A stretch of 64,000 bases of DNA from positions 124,001 through 188,000 of the forward strand of contig CAVWBK010000005.1 of NCBI GenBank assembly GCA_963753245.1. Reading direction: 5' to 3'. Source of the DNA: VRUE01 sp963753245 (GTDB lineage: Bacteria; Actinomycetota; Thermoleophilia; Solirubrobacterales; 70-9). The notes under the pieces were generated by a model. It saw only the letters and a program-made list of their open reading frames with translations. It ran no database searches and was not told the DNA's origin. Below, one piece after another: positions 1-8,045 of this stretch (within the stretch, counting starts at the first letter, position 1; each line of letters begins with the position of its first letter). Both the position numbers and the translations under genes were made by a program.

Positions 1-864
1 CTCGTCCTGGAGGTTTGAGGCACCGGCTTCCAGCGCCGCGCGAGCGGCGCTGATCGCGCCCGGGTCGCCGGCGATCGACTCAAGCGGCTGCGAGAGGCCA
101 ACGTGCTCGAGCCACATCTGGGAGTGTTCCTGGGTCAGGCCGGCGGTTTTGGAGAGCTGATCGGCGATCGACTCCAGACCGGCCGGGGCGACCCTCGTGA
201 AGAGGCAGGCGCGACCCTTTGCGACCGCCAGGTTGCTGGTGTCGCCGATGTTGCAGTAGAGGGTCGCGCTCGGTGCTTGCTCGGATGTCTCGGGAGCCGC
301 GGCGCCGGCCAGTGCGCGGATCATTCCGAAAGAGGAGAGGTCAACGCCGACCGGCCGCAAGCCGGCCTTGCGCAACGGGGCGAGGCAGGCCCCGATCATG
401 TCCCGGCGAGCCGCGACGACGACGACGTCGATCTTGGGCCCGGCGTCTTGGTCCTCCTCGGCGCCTGGCACCGCAGCGGCACCACCCACCACGCGGTGGT
501 CGAGAATCGCCTGATCGAGGGGCATCGGGATTTGCTCCTGCGCTTGGAAGCGGATCGCCGCATCGAGCTCCTTTGGATCCTCGATCGCGGGCAGGCGCAG
601 GGTTCGCACGACGACGCGTTGGTTGGCGATGCCAAGCCGGACCCGCTTGGAGAGCTTGTTCTCGGCAAACAGTGACTTCAGCGCCGCCACCAGGGCGTCG
701 CCGTCGCCGACCTCACCGTCGCTGAAAGCCTCAGGTGCGAGTGGGCCGATCGCGGCCGCGCTGACGCGCGCACTGCCGTTGGCCCGAACCTCGGTCGCGG
801 CGATGCTGCCGGCCTCGATCTCGAGACCGACCAGTGATTTCTCTCTCTTGCGGGTGATCTGCAT
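1..864 (-). CDS. pilM: Type IV pilus assembly protein PilM (3' end outside window)
   Basis: The frame is open from an ATG at 864 to the left edge, giving 288 residues with no stop. The protein starts MQITRKREKSLVGLEIEAG and contains an actin/FtsA-like ATPase fold pattern: an early phosphate-1 type strand (VGLEIEAGSIAATEV), the PilM-typical stretch RLPAIEDPKELDAAIRFQA followed by EQIPMPLD, and TLYCNIGDTSNLAVAKG in the middle. PilM is a cytoplasmic protein that links PilN/O to the pilus motor in type IV pili. It follows three minor pilins on the same strand, after an 80-nt gap and a stem-loop, so it may be a separate transcript. The C-terminal part is not visible. Confidence 0.85.
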   Translation of the reverse strand, partial: MQITRKREKSLVGLEIEAGSIAATEVRANGSARVSAAAIGPLAPEAFSDGEVGDGDALVAALKSLFAENKLSKRVRLGIANQRVVVRTLRLPAIEDPKELDAAIRFQAQEQIPMPLDQAILDHRVVGGAAAVPGAEEDQDAGPKIDVVVVAARRDMIGACLAPLRKAGLRPVGVDLSSFGMIRALAGAAAPETSEQAPSATLYCNIGDTSNLAVAKGRACLFTRVAPAGLESIADQLSKTAGLTQEHSQMWLEHVGLSQPLESIAGDPGAISAARAALEAGASNLQDE

Positions 865-943
865 AGCTGGACGGATGATCTATCGGCAGCAGGGGCCAAT
901 AACTGGAGTCCGCAAGCCCTTTTTCAGAGCTGAAGGACGGTCT

Positions 944-967
944 CCTGCAGCCTGGCCTGGCTGCAGG
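944..967 (-). terminator. Stem-loop after the minor pilin genes
   Basis: CCTGCAGCC (944-952) and GGCTGCAGG (959-967) form a perfect 9-bp stem with a 6-nt loop, starting one base beyond the stop codon of the minus-strand pilin gene. No U-run follows, so this is a GC-type hairpin that may terminate, attenuate or protect the mRNA 3' end. Confidence 0.5.
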
Positions 968-968
968 C

Positions 969-2564
969 TCAGCCGGTGGTCTCGCGCCCGATGATCCAGG
1001 CGGAGCCGGTGGGTTCGATGAAGCTCGGGGGCTCGAGGTAGCGCAGCCGGTCGTCGTATTTGTAGTTCTTGAGGTAGCCGGTGCCGTTGCCACCTGAGGT
1101 GCCGACCGGCCCCCTGAACTTCTGCCCGATCGCCCCTTCCAGGGTCAGCGTGCCCATCTGCGCACCGCAGTCGTAGTTATCGACGATGAAGGAGTGCTTG
1201 ATCGCCAGCACGGCGGCGTCGATCACCGGATTGGTCATCGAACCGGTGCCATTGGTGCCGTTGGAGCAGGGGTGGTAGACGCGGATGAAGTTGTTGGCGA
1301 TCAGGCCCAGCATTCCGGCGCCGCTCGCGGTCGTGCACGAGGCGCGACACAGGGAGCCGTCGATGATCACGTCGTTTTCGGCCGCGACCGTCAGCTGGCC
1401 GGTGTAGGTGCCGTGGATGTAGACGTTGCCGCAGCCCGCGGTCGCGTTTTCGTTATAGACGAGGTTGAAGGGCGAATAGACCGCCGAGCAGCTCGTGTTT
1501 GAGTCATAGACGACGCCGTTGGGCGGGATCGGCTTCGAGGTCGCACCGGCGCAGGTCGCCGAGGTCGCGCTCACTTTCATATTCGCGCCTTCGAGGCAGA
1601 TGTGATTCTGGCCTTTGAGCGAGTAACCGCTTTCGGCCAGGGTTTTGAGTTTGGAGTTTGTTTCCGGTGGCATCAGAATCGGCGCCGAGGTGATCCGGGT
1701 GCCGTTGAATTTAGGGGCGCTGCCGTTGCAGCTCGAGTACCAGCCCGGGCTTTTCGCCCCCGTCTCGATCAGGTCGGCCTGGCCTTCGCGACCGAAGACC
1801 GGGTTGCCGCAGATCGAGATCGCATCGTTGGTGTGCAGCGGGCCATTGATCGTGTCGCCGGTGACAAAGTTGATCTTGTTGCAGTATTCGTATTCGGTCT
1901 GGCCTCTGCCGTTCTTGTGGCCGGTGCCGGGGATCGGGTTTTCGTAACGCCCCTGTTCGTAGGTCAGTTCGCACTGCGAGTAGGCACCGGTCAGTTCAGG
2001 CGATGGATTCGGATAGCCGTAGGTCACCGGGTCAGATGTCTCCAGCTGGGTGAAATAGACGTAGTCGAGGAAGCTCGGCCGCTTGAAGGTGGCGACAATC
2101 CTTGCCGTCGAGCTGCCAAAGTAACCGGTCGCGCGAATTCGAAATGAGCCGGTCAGTTCACCGCTCTGCTCGATCATGCTTTCGGTCGGCGCCGTCGTCT
2201 TGCAGCTCGACTGCCCGGTCGCCGGCAGCAGTTCGATCGCGTAGGTCGCTTCTGCCTCACCGGGCACCGATAGGCGCTTGGTCGTTGAGCCGATCTGGTT
2301 GACCGCGTTTGGTTCCGGCACGTTGGTGCACTTGGACCAATAGAGCGGATCGGAATAGAGATGGAAGGCGTAGTTTTCGATCCCCGCCTTGGCGGCTTCA
2401 TAGGCCTGCTTGTTGGTTTCATCGCGGCTGGTCAGGCTGATGTCACCCTGCACGGCGGTGACCGTGACCAGCGCGAGCGCCATCATCACCGTGATCCCGA
2501 TCAGGGTCGCGATCATCGTGAAGCCGGCCTCTGGGCCCCTGCTGTCGACCGGCGTCATTCGCAT
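969..2564 (-). CDS. PilX/GspK-like minor pilin with long ectodomain
   Basis: 531 residues. A short basic leader ends at Gly14 before FTMIATLIGITVMMALALV, the type III (prepilin peptidase) signal and hydrophobic helix. The mature protein has Ala, not Glu, at position +5; loss of Glu5 is typical of tip-type minor pseudopilins (GspK/PilX class). The following helix carries SRDETNKQAYEAAKAGIE, as in PilX-like proteins. The remaining ~450 residues are Cys-, Gly-, Asn- and Thr-rich with at least ten cysteines, consistent with a disulfide-stabilised extracellular domain. The start overlaps the upstream pilin gene by 10 bp, implying translational coupling. Role inferred: initiating or tip component of a type IV pilus. 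Confidence 0.72.
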   Translation of the reverse strand: MRMTPVDSRGPEAGFTMIATLIGITVMMALALVTVTAVQGDISLTSRDETNKQAYEAAKAGIENYAFHLYSDPLYWSKCTNVPEPNAVNQIGSTTKRLSVPGEAEATYAIELLPATGQSSCKTTAPTESMIEQSGELTGSFRIRATGYFGSSTARIVATFKRPSFLDYVYFTQLETSDPVTYGYPNPSPELTGAYSQCELTYEQGRYENPIPGTGHKNGRGQTEYEYCNKINFVTGDTINGPLHTNDAISICGNPVFGREGQADLIETGAKSPGWYSSCNGSAPKFNGTRITSAPILMPPETNSKLKTLAESGYSLKGQNHICLEGANMKVSATSATCAGATSKPIPPNGVVYDSNTSCSAVYSPFNLVYNENATAGCGNVYIHGTYTGQLTVAAENDVIIDGSLCRASCTTASGAGMLGLIANNFIRVYHPCSNGTNGTGSMTNPVIDAAVLAIKHSFIVDNYDCGAQMGTLTLEGAIGQKFRGPVGTSGGNGTGYLKNYKYDDRLRYLEPPSFIEPTGSAWIIGRETTG

Positions 2565-3250
2565 GGCGGGTTGATCGCTCCGGTGCTGGCATTGGGCGGG
2601 GTGAGGCGCAGCAGGGCGCTGTCTTGGATCTGGGCCGCGCCGTGGGCATCGATCACCGGCGAACCCGGCGGGCTCACCTTCAGCGCGACATTGACCTGGG
2701 CGGCAAGTTCGGCGTGTTCTTCGCTGAGCGGGGTCGCGAGGCTGGTCGCCGAGACCTGGCCGCCGGTCAAGAGGAAATAGCTGAAGATCGGAGTTGTGCC
2801 CGAGACAGCGCTGACCTGAGTTGCCAGCGCGCGCGGGGTGCCTGCGACCGGGGTTGTGTTGAAGATCGGTTCGGCCATCGTGCCCGATTTTTGGGCGTAG
2901 TCGGTCTGGGTCAGGGTGGTGCCGGTCAGGGTCACGGTGCTCAGAACCGGGGTCGGCGTGACTTCTGAGCCGCTACCGTGGATGAAGCTCAGCGAGGTGC
3001 CGCTGCTTTCCTTTTGCACCGGAGCGAGGCCGGGGGCGATGCAGGCGGAGTGCAGCTCGGTGATCAGGCCATGCACGGCCGTGCGCGCGTTCTGGGTCGA
3101 GTGAACCCGATTGGTGACCCTGGTGGTGTCATGCATCGAGGCGACCACCATCATCGTCAGGCCGAGGAAGACGACGGATCCAGCGGAGATCGCGACGAGC
3201 AGCTCGACCAGGGTGATGCCCGACTCGTCCTTGAGGGAAGGCTTGCTCAC
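2555..3250 (-). CDS. Prepilin-type N-terminal cleavage/methylation domain protein (PilW-like)
   Basis: 231 residues. The leader MSKPSLKDESG is followed by ITLVELLVAISAG, with Gly at -1 and Glu at +5, the canonical type IV prepilin signal. The hydrophobic helix runs to about residue 36 (VVFLGLTMMVVASMH) and is followed by a polar Ser/Thr-rich globular domain. The start overlaps the upstream gene by 4 bp (3247-3250) and the end overlaps the next by 10 bp, so the three pilin genes form one translationally coupled set. PilW-like minor pilin is the best assignment; no sequence-specific family signature is visible beyond the N-terminus. Confidence 0.75.
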   Translation of the reverse strand: MSKPSLKDESGITLVELLVAISAGSVVFLGLTMMVVASMHDTTRVTNRVHSTQNARTAVHGLITELHSACIAPGLAPVQKESSGTSLSFIHGSGSEVTPTPVLSTVTLTGTTLTQTDYAQKSGTMAEPIFNTTPVAGTPRALATQVSAVSGTTPIFSYFLLTGGQVSATSLATPLSEEHAELAAQVNVALKVSPPGSPVIDAHGAAQIQDSALLRLTPPNASTGAINPPCE

Positions 3251-4623
3251 GGACAGGCGCCTTCCGGGGAGTTCGCTTCGATTTTGATCGTCAGCGCATT
3301 GACGGGACTGTGGACGGCGATCGTTTCGATCTGATGTCTGACCTTCGTGTTCTTATTCGATTCGAGTCCCGTGGTCACCGAGCCGGAGGCGCAGACTTCG
3401 TAGGTGCTCCAGGGCAGGCCGAGTTCCTTTTCTTCGACTTGACCCGACGCGTTGGTCAGCCCCAGGCTACGCGACACTTTGCTACCGCTGACTTCGCATT
3501 CGGTGTCGGTGACTTTCACCGCGGCGCCGCTGAAGATCATTTCCGATTCACTCTTCTTGTTGGCTGCGGTTTCCATCTTCTTAATTGTCGGCTGCAGGGA
3601 GGGCAGGGTGATCGTCTGGGTGGCCGCCGTCCCGTTGGCCGGTACCAGGACGCTGGCGATGGCGCCACCTTCAATTGGATTGTTGGTGGTGCAGGCGCCG
3701 GCGTAGAAGACGTCCTTTGAGCTAAAAGGAAAGAGCGGCGTGGCTTTGAATTCGCCGGTGCTCATCTTGGTCCCGGCCGTGCCGAAGGATTTCGCCGTGG
3801 TCATCCCGGTGTTGTAGGCGATCAGAAATTCATTGGTCTTATCGGTGACGGTCGCGCCGCTGTATTTCGTCGTCTGCAACTTGAGCGGCACCGAGCCGGG
3901 CAGGTCGTAGTTCAGGTTGACCGTGTTCGTCCCCCGGGCGCTGACTTTGATTTTTTTCGGCGCCGGCGTGTTGCCATCGGCGTCGACGACGCCGACCGCC
4001 GTGCCGCTCGTGGTCAGCGTGTATTCACCGGCCGCCTGTTCGAGGAAGATCGCGCAGCCGCTGGCGTTGGTCGTGCCGCTGAAGGTGCCGGCGCCGGTGC
4101 CGGTGAGGCCGATTCCAGACAGGGGGGCGCCGCTGGCGTTGGTGGCGATGAAGACGAGGGTCCCCGCCGCCGGGTTCAGTGAGCCGTTCGGCGGCGCGAT
4201 GATGTTGTGGATTTCGGTTGGGGCTATCGGGCCCATACCCGGCCAGGTCACCTTGGAGGCGACCTTGACGTAGTCGACTGTGGAGCCACCGTTTGCACAG
4301 CTCAGGTCCCCGCCGGTGGTGTTATTGGTGAATTTGGCGCTTGATTCGATCGTGAAGGTCGTGTTGTCGATCGGGACTTCGCGAGTCAGCGTGTAATTCT
4401 TGAGACTCGAGATCGACATCCCCCGCATCCGTGTCTGGTCTTCCTGGGCGAGCGCATAGGACTCAGACTTGTTGCGCTGGTCATTGGCGGTGTGGATCGA
4501 GGACTGCATCAGGGCCATGATTCCGGTCGCCGCGATGATCGCGATCACCCCGCTGATCAGGACCTCGATCAGAGCAAAGCCCGCCTCGGGCGACGGGCTC
4601 AATCGGCCTCGCGGGGAATCCAT
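3247..4623 (-). CDS. Prepilin-like protein with a Cna-B/carboxypeptidase-regulatory-like domain (PilV-like)
   Basis: 458 residues from the ATG at 4623, chosen because the prepilin leader then has the usual length: MDSPRGRLSPSPEAG, cut before FALIEVLISG with Glu at +5 of the mature form. The frame is open further upstream to 4773, but that would put about 65 residues before the cleavage site. Residues ~155-250 (TLVFIATNASGAPLSGIGL, then GCAIFLEQAAGEYTLTTSG) read like a Cna-B or carboxypeptidase-regulatory beta-sandwich: a substitution-rich ligand loop followed by 'G.a.f....G.Y.l'. It is the first gene of the pilin set and diverges from an HxlR regulator. Confidence 0.7.
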   Translation of the reverse strand: MDSPRGRLSPSPEAGFALIEVLISGVIAIIAATGIMALMQSSIHTANDQRNKSESYALAQEDQTRMRGMSISSLKNYTLTREVPIDNTTFTIESSAKFTNNTTGGDLSCANGGSTVDYVKVASKVTWPGMGPIAPTEIHNIIAPPNGSLNPAAGTLVFIATNASGAPLSGIGLTGTGAGTFSGTTNASGCAIFLEQAAGEYTLTTSGTAVGVVDADGNTPAPKKIKVSARGTNTVNLNYDLPGSVPLKLQTTKYSGATVTDKTNEFLIAYNTGMTTAKSFGTAGTKMSTGEFKATPLFPFSSKDVFYAGACTTNNPIEGGAIASVLVPANGTAATQTITLPSLQPTIKKMETAANKKSESEMIFSGAAVKVTDTECEVSGSKVSRSLGLTNASGQVEEKELGLPWSTYEVCASGSVTTGLESNKNTKVRHQIETIAVHSPVNALTIKIEANSPEGACP

Positions 4624-4698
4624 GCGACGTTCATCGGTTTGCGGACCCCCTGGCTTTAGCCCCAGATACCCACAAATCCCATCGCGAAGCGAGATCGG

Positions 4699-4725
4699 CC
4701 AAAGCTTCAGTAAGTAAAGCTTTGG
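4699..4725. promoter_or_regulatory. Inverted repeat in the hxlR/pilin divergent region (candidate operator)
   Basis: CCAAAGCTT (4699-4707) and AAGCTTTGG (4717-4725) are a perfect 9-bp inverted repeat with a 9-bp spacer, 18-bp centre to centre. A second pair, GCTTCAG (4704-4710) and CTGAAGC (4737-4743), overlaps it. TTCAGT (4706-4711) and TACACT (4729-4734), 17 bp apart, could be -35/-10 elements for the plus-strand HxlR gene, placing the right arm between them. The binding protein is inferred, not shown. Confidence 0.5.
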
Positions 4726-4773
4726 CGCTACACTTCCTGAAGCGAGGTATTTCATCCCTCGCCAAATGATCAA

Positions 4774-5118
4774 ATGAGCGCCCTGAGCAATTCACGCTGT
4801 CCCGTCTGCCGCACCGCCGACATCGTCTGCGGCAAATGGACCCTCCTCGTGATCCGCGACCTCGCCGAGGGCTCGAGTCGCTTCTGTGAGCTTGAACGCT
4901 CGCTTGAGGGGATCAGTCCGCGCACCCTCTCGCTGCGCCTGCGGGCCCTCGAAGAGGAGGGTGTGGTCGCCCGCCACACCTTCCCCGAGGTGCCGCCCCG
5001 GGTCGAGTACGCGCTGACCGAGAAGGGCGAGGCGCTGATGCCGCTGATCGAGGACATGCGCAGCTACGGTCGGCGCTGGCTCGTCGATCAGCCCGAGCGC
5101 GAGCCCGCCGCCGTCTAG
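4774..5118 (+). CDS. HxlR-family winged-helix transcriptional regulator
   Basis: 114 residues, the usual size of a minimal HxlR/MarR-like DNA-binding protein. The signature elements are CPVCRTADIVCGKWTLLVIR (helix 1-2), FCELERSLEGISPRTLSLRL (recognition helix region) and the wing VVARHTFPEVPPRVEYALTE followed by KGEAL. Three cysteines sit near the N-terminus (CPVC...C), which could allow redox sensing as in the HypR/YodB branch; this is inference. It diverges from the type IV minor pilin genes, with an inverted repeat between them, so the pilin genes or itself are the likeliest targets. No clear Shine-Dalgarno precedes the ATG. Confidence 0.85.
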   Translation: MSALSNSRCPVCRTADIVCGKWTLLVIRDLAEGSSRFCELERSLEGISPRTLSLRLRALEEEGVVARHTFPEVPPRVEYALTEKGEALMPLIEDMRSYGRRWLVDQPEREPAAV

Positions 5119-5193
5119 GGCGAACGTCCAGGCACGATCTGCAAGGCGCCGTGCAGGCGCAGGAGCCCCAGGCGCGGGGCGGAAGCCGTCGCC

Positions 5194-6894
5194 GTGCGAG
5201 ACTTTCTGCTCAATGAGGCGCTGAAGCGAGTCGCCGGCGAGGCCGCAGTTCGGTTCAGCGCGATGGTTGCCGGCGGCGAGCAGATCCCCTTTGATGTGGT
5301 CGAGCAGGCTGGCCCCGACTCCCTCTTTCACAGCTACCAGCCACTCACCTCGCGCTTCGTGGCTGAGCGCGAGAACGAGATTCGCGCTCTGCCCTCCTAC
5401 CTCGCGGCGCGCAACGCGGTCGAGGCGGCTGGCGTCGCGGCGGCCTTCCTCGAGGCCTGTGGTGAGCCGGTGCCCACCGACCCAGCCGAGCGCGCGGGCA
5501 GGCTCCTGACCTTGTTTGTCGCCTCTCTCTGGGAGGGCTGTACGGAGTTCTCCCTGGACCGCGAGCGGCTCGATCGATCGATCGAGGCCCTCGACGCCGA
5601 GGCGCGCGATGCCGATGAAGCCGAGGTTCTGATCGTCCCGGTGGTCGGACTGAAGATGTCGCGGGCGAGCCTTGATCTTCCTCACGGAGTGCGCCTGATT
5701 CGTGCCGACGCGACCGAAGCGCCGATCGAGGCGATGCGCAGCGAGGGTATGGGGCGTGCCGCCTGGGAGCCCCAGTTCCTGGCCGTCGCCGAACAGGGCG
5801 AGGATTCCGAAAGCGCCGAACAGGCGCTCAACCAGCTGCGCGAGCTGATCAGCGTGATGAGGCTGTTTAAGGCGGGCGGCATTGGCCTCGGCCCCTACGC
5901 CTTCGCGCCCACCGCTGAGGGCCACTGGAGCAGGATCCCGACCGGGGCGCCCGCCACTCGCTCGGGCGGCTACCGGCTGAGCGAGAAGGAGGCGCAGAGC
6001 CTGGCCGAGCTGGCGATCGAGCTTGCGGCGCGCCCGGACCCCGACGCCGCTCTTTCCTGGGCGGTGGCTCGCTTTGAGCTGGGCTGCGCGCGGGAGACCG
6101 CGACCGAGGGTCTCAGCGACCATCTGCTGGCACTGCGTGCCGTGCTCGAGGGCCATGGTCCGGTCGGCGCTTCGCTGCCGATGCGCGCCTCTGCCCTGAT
6201 CTGCGATCAGAGCTGTGATCGAATCGAGGCGCGAGGCAGGGTTGAGGCCGCACTTGAGCTTGAGCGCTCACTGATGAACGGCGCTCAGGCGAAGGGCTCA
6301 ACCGAGCTGGCCGGCTGGGTTGAGGATGGCGTCCGTCGTCTGCTGCGCGACGCAGCCCTGGGTGAGCTCGGTGCCGATCTCGGCACCAGGGCCGACGAGA
6401 CTTTGATCGCCAGCGGTCTGGCGGCAGGCGACGCCGAGATCGCGATCGCGGCGCTGGCCAGCTCCAGCGAGGCAGTGACCGCAGTTGCAGCCGAGGCGGG
6501 CGAGGGCGAGCCCGAGGCGGGCGAAGAGTTCCGCGTTTCCGTCCTCAATCGCCCGAGCGCCCCAATCGCTCACCAACCGGGACAGCCTGCGGTCGAGGGC
6601 GAGGGTTACGCCGAGGACGCCGATCTGCCACACGAGGAGGAAGAGATGGATCAGCAAACCCGCATCATGGAGCCGATTCCGGCTGAGGACGAGATCCGGA
6701 TCACGGCGACGAACTGGCTCGATGAGGTCTCGGTCGAGGGCAGCACGATCGAATGGCCCGCCGGCGATGGCCAGATCGGACACCGCGAGCGGGTCGACAC
6801 TCCCCGTGTACGCCATCTCTTCCAGGTGCCCGAGGACGCCGACTGGGAGGTCAGCGAGCTTCGCTATGACCACTACGGTCGCCGCGCCGGCTAG
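5194..6894 (+). CDS. Unrecognised 566-residue protein with acidic C-terminal region
   Basis: GTG start; no family recognised. The N-terminal ~430 residues are mostly helical, Ala/Glu/Leu-rich, with a beta-like patch EAEVLIVPVVGLKMSRASLD near 155 and, near 325, a stretch LSDHLLALRAVLEGHGPVG that faintly recalls Apea-like/HEPN proteins. Residues ~430-500 are low-complexity and acidic (EAGEGEPEAGEEF, HEEEEM). The last ~60 residues (ITATNWLDEVSVEGSTIEWP onward) look folded again. There is no signal peptide or membrane segment. It converges with the BagB-like ATPase gene (stops overlap by 4 bp). Codon use matches its neighbours. Confidence 0.8.
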   Translation: MRDFLLNEALKRVAGEAAVRFSAMVAGGEQIPFDVVEQAGPDSLFHSYQPLTSRFVAERENEIRALPSYLAARNAVEAAGVAAAFLEACGEPVPTDPAERAGRLLTLFVASLWEGCTEFSLDRERLDRSIEALDAEARDADEAEVLIVPVVGLKMSRASLDLPHGVRLIRADATEAPIEAMRSEGMGRAAWEPQFLAVAEQGEDSESAEQALNQLRELISVMRLFKAGGIGLGPYAFAPTAEGHWSRIPTGAPATRSGGYRLSEKEAQSLAELAIELAARPDPDAALSWAVARFELGCARETATEGLSDHLLALRAVLEGHGPVGASLPMRASALICDQSCDRIEARGRVEAALELERSLMNGAQAKGSTELAGWVEDGVRRLLRDAALGELGADLGTRADETLIASGLAAGDAEIAIAALASSSEAVTAVAAEAGEGEPEAGEEFRVSVLNRPSAPIAHQPGQPAVEGEGYAEDADLPHEEEEMDQQTRIMEPIPAEDEIRITATNWLDEVSVEGSTIEWPAGDGQIGHRERVDTPRVRHLFQVPEDADWEVSELRYDHYGRRAG

Positions 6895-8045
6895 CTTCTC
6901 GACCCGGTTGCAAGCGCCGTGCGCTCGGCGCTGCTTGCGAACAGGTAGCGATTGATCTGCGCCAGCCCGGCGAGATCGTGCACATCTTCATCGAGATAGG
7001 GGACGCGGATCACCTCGTGAGCCCCCATCTCCCTGGCGAGGCGCTCGATGTTGGCGGCGTCGCGCTCGGCCAGTGCCTGGTATTCGCCGAAGTTCTCAAG
7101 GGTCCGCCTCGCTAGGTCCTCATCGCCGAGTGCCTCGGTGAGGGCGGCGGGAAGGGCGCCATCGTCGGCGCGAAGGTGCTCCGCCGGGTAGTGGACCTTG
7201 TTGACGATCATGCCGCCAAAGGGCAGCTTTGCCTCGACCAGCTTGCCGTGGAAGTAGACGGCTTCATCGATCGGCTCGCCCTGGGGTCCGCAGATGACCA
7301 GGAAGCAGGTGTGGGGGTCGGCGAGCAATTTGTTGACGCGCCTGGCCCGCGCCTGAAACCCGTCGACCATGCCACTGAAGGCGTTGAAGAACTCGGCCAG
7401 GTCGGCGAGCAGGTCAAAGCCGACGATTCGCTTCATCACCCCCAGTGCAACCGAGGCGCCGCGCCCGGCGACGCGAGCCGCCAGGCCGGATGGCTTCATA
7501 AATACCCGCAGCGAGCGCCCCTCGATGAACTGGGTCAGGCGTTTCGGCGCGTCGAGGAAATCGAGCGCGTTGCGGGTCGGCGGCGTGTCGAGCACGAGCA
7601 GGTCGTACTCGCCCTCGCTGTGGAGCTCGAACAACTTCTCCATCGCCATGTACTCCTGCGAGCCGGCGAGCGCATTGGAGATTTGCTGGTAGATCCGATT
7701 TTCCAGGACCCGGTCACGCGCCTGCTCATCGGGCGCCTGGCGGGCGACGAGCTCATCGAAGGTGACCTTGGCGTCGAGCATCATCGCCCACAGCTCGCCC
7801 TTGATCTCGACCCCCTGAGCGGCGAAGAGCTCGGGCTCGACCCGCTTGGCCTCGTTGCCGAGCTCCTTGAGGCCAAGCGAGTCGGCTAGTCGCTTGGCGG
7901 GGTCGATCGTCAGGACGCAGACCTTCAGGCCGCGGGCCGCCATCCCGGCCGCGATCGCGGCCGAGGTGGTCGTCTTGCCCACCCCGCCAGAGCCCGCACA
8001 GATGCAGACGTCCTTGCCCTCAAGGATCTCGTTCACCGCGGGCAT
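6891..8045 (-). CDS. ArsA/Get3-family ATPase, BagB-like (Rv3680-type)
   Basis: 384 residues. Deviant Walker A GSGGVGKTTTSAA near residue 19, switch I-like VCVLTIDPAKRLADSLGL, the conserved block NALAGSQEYMAMEKLFEL, and switch II/Walker B LLVLDTPPTRNALDFLDAP. These match the mycobacterial Rv3680 class (386 aa), not the arsenite-pump ArsA: there is a single ATPase half and no arsenite-binding cysteine set. In M. tuberculosis the Rv3679-Rv3680 pair (BagA/BagB) interacts and protects against glycerol and nitric oxide toxicity; the same role here is inference. It follows the BagA-like gene with a 1-bp overlap, so the pair is co-translated. No membrane segment. Confidence 0.85.
   Translation of the reverse strand: MPAVNEILEGKDVCICAGSGGVGKTTTSAAIAAGMAARGLKVCVLTIDPAKRLADSLGLKELGNEAKRVEPELFAAQGVEIKGELWAMMLDAKVTFDELVARQAPDEQARDRVLENRIYQQISNALAGSQEYMAMEKLFELHSEGEYDLLVLDTPPTRNALDFLDAPKRLTQFIEGRSLRVFMKPSGLAARVAGRGASVALGVMKRIVGFDLLADLAEFFNAFSGMVDGFQARARRVNKLLADPHTCFLVICGPQGEPIDEAVYFHGKLVEAKLPFGGMIVNKVHYPAEHLRADDGALPAALTEALGDEDLARRTLENFGEYQALAERDAANIERLAREMGAHEVIRVPYLDEDVHDLAGLAQINRYLFASSAERTALATGSRS

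Noticed and set aside
4792..6156. A 454-codon minus-strand frame overlapping hxlR and the 566-aa gene
   Set aside because: It covers a clear HxlR regulator and shows Ala/Gly/Arg bias without motifs.
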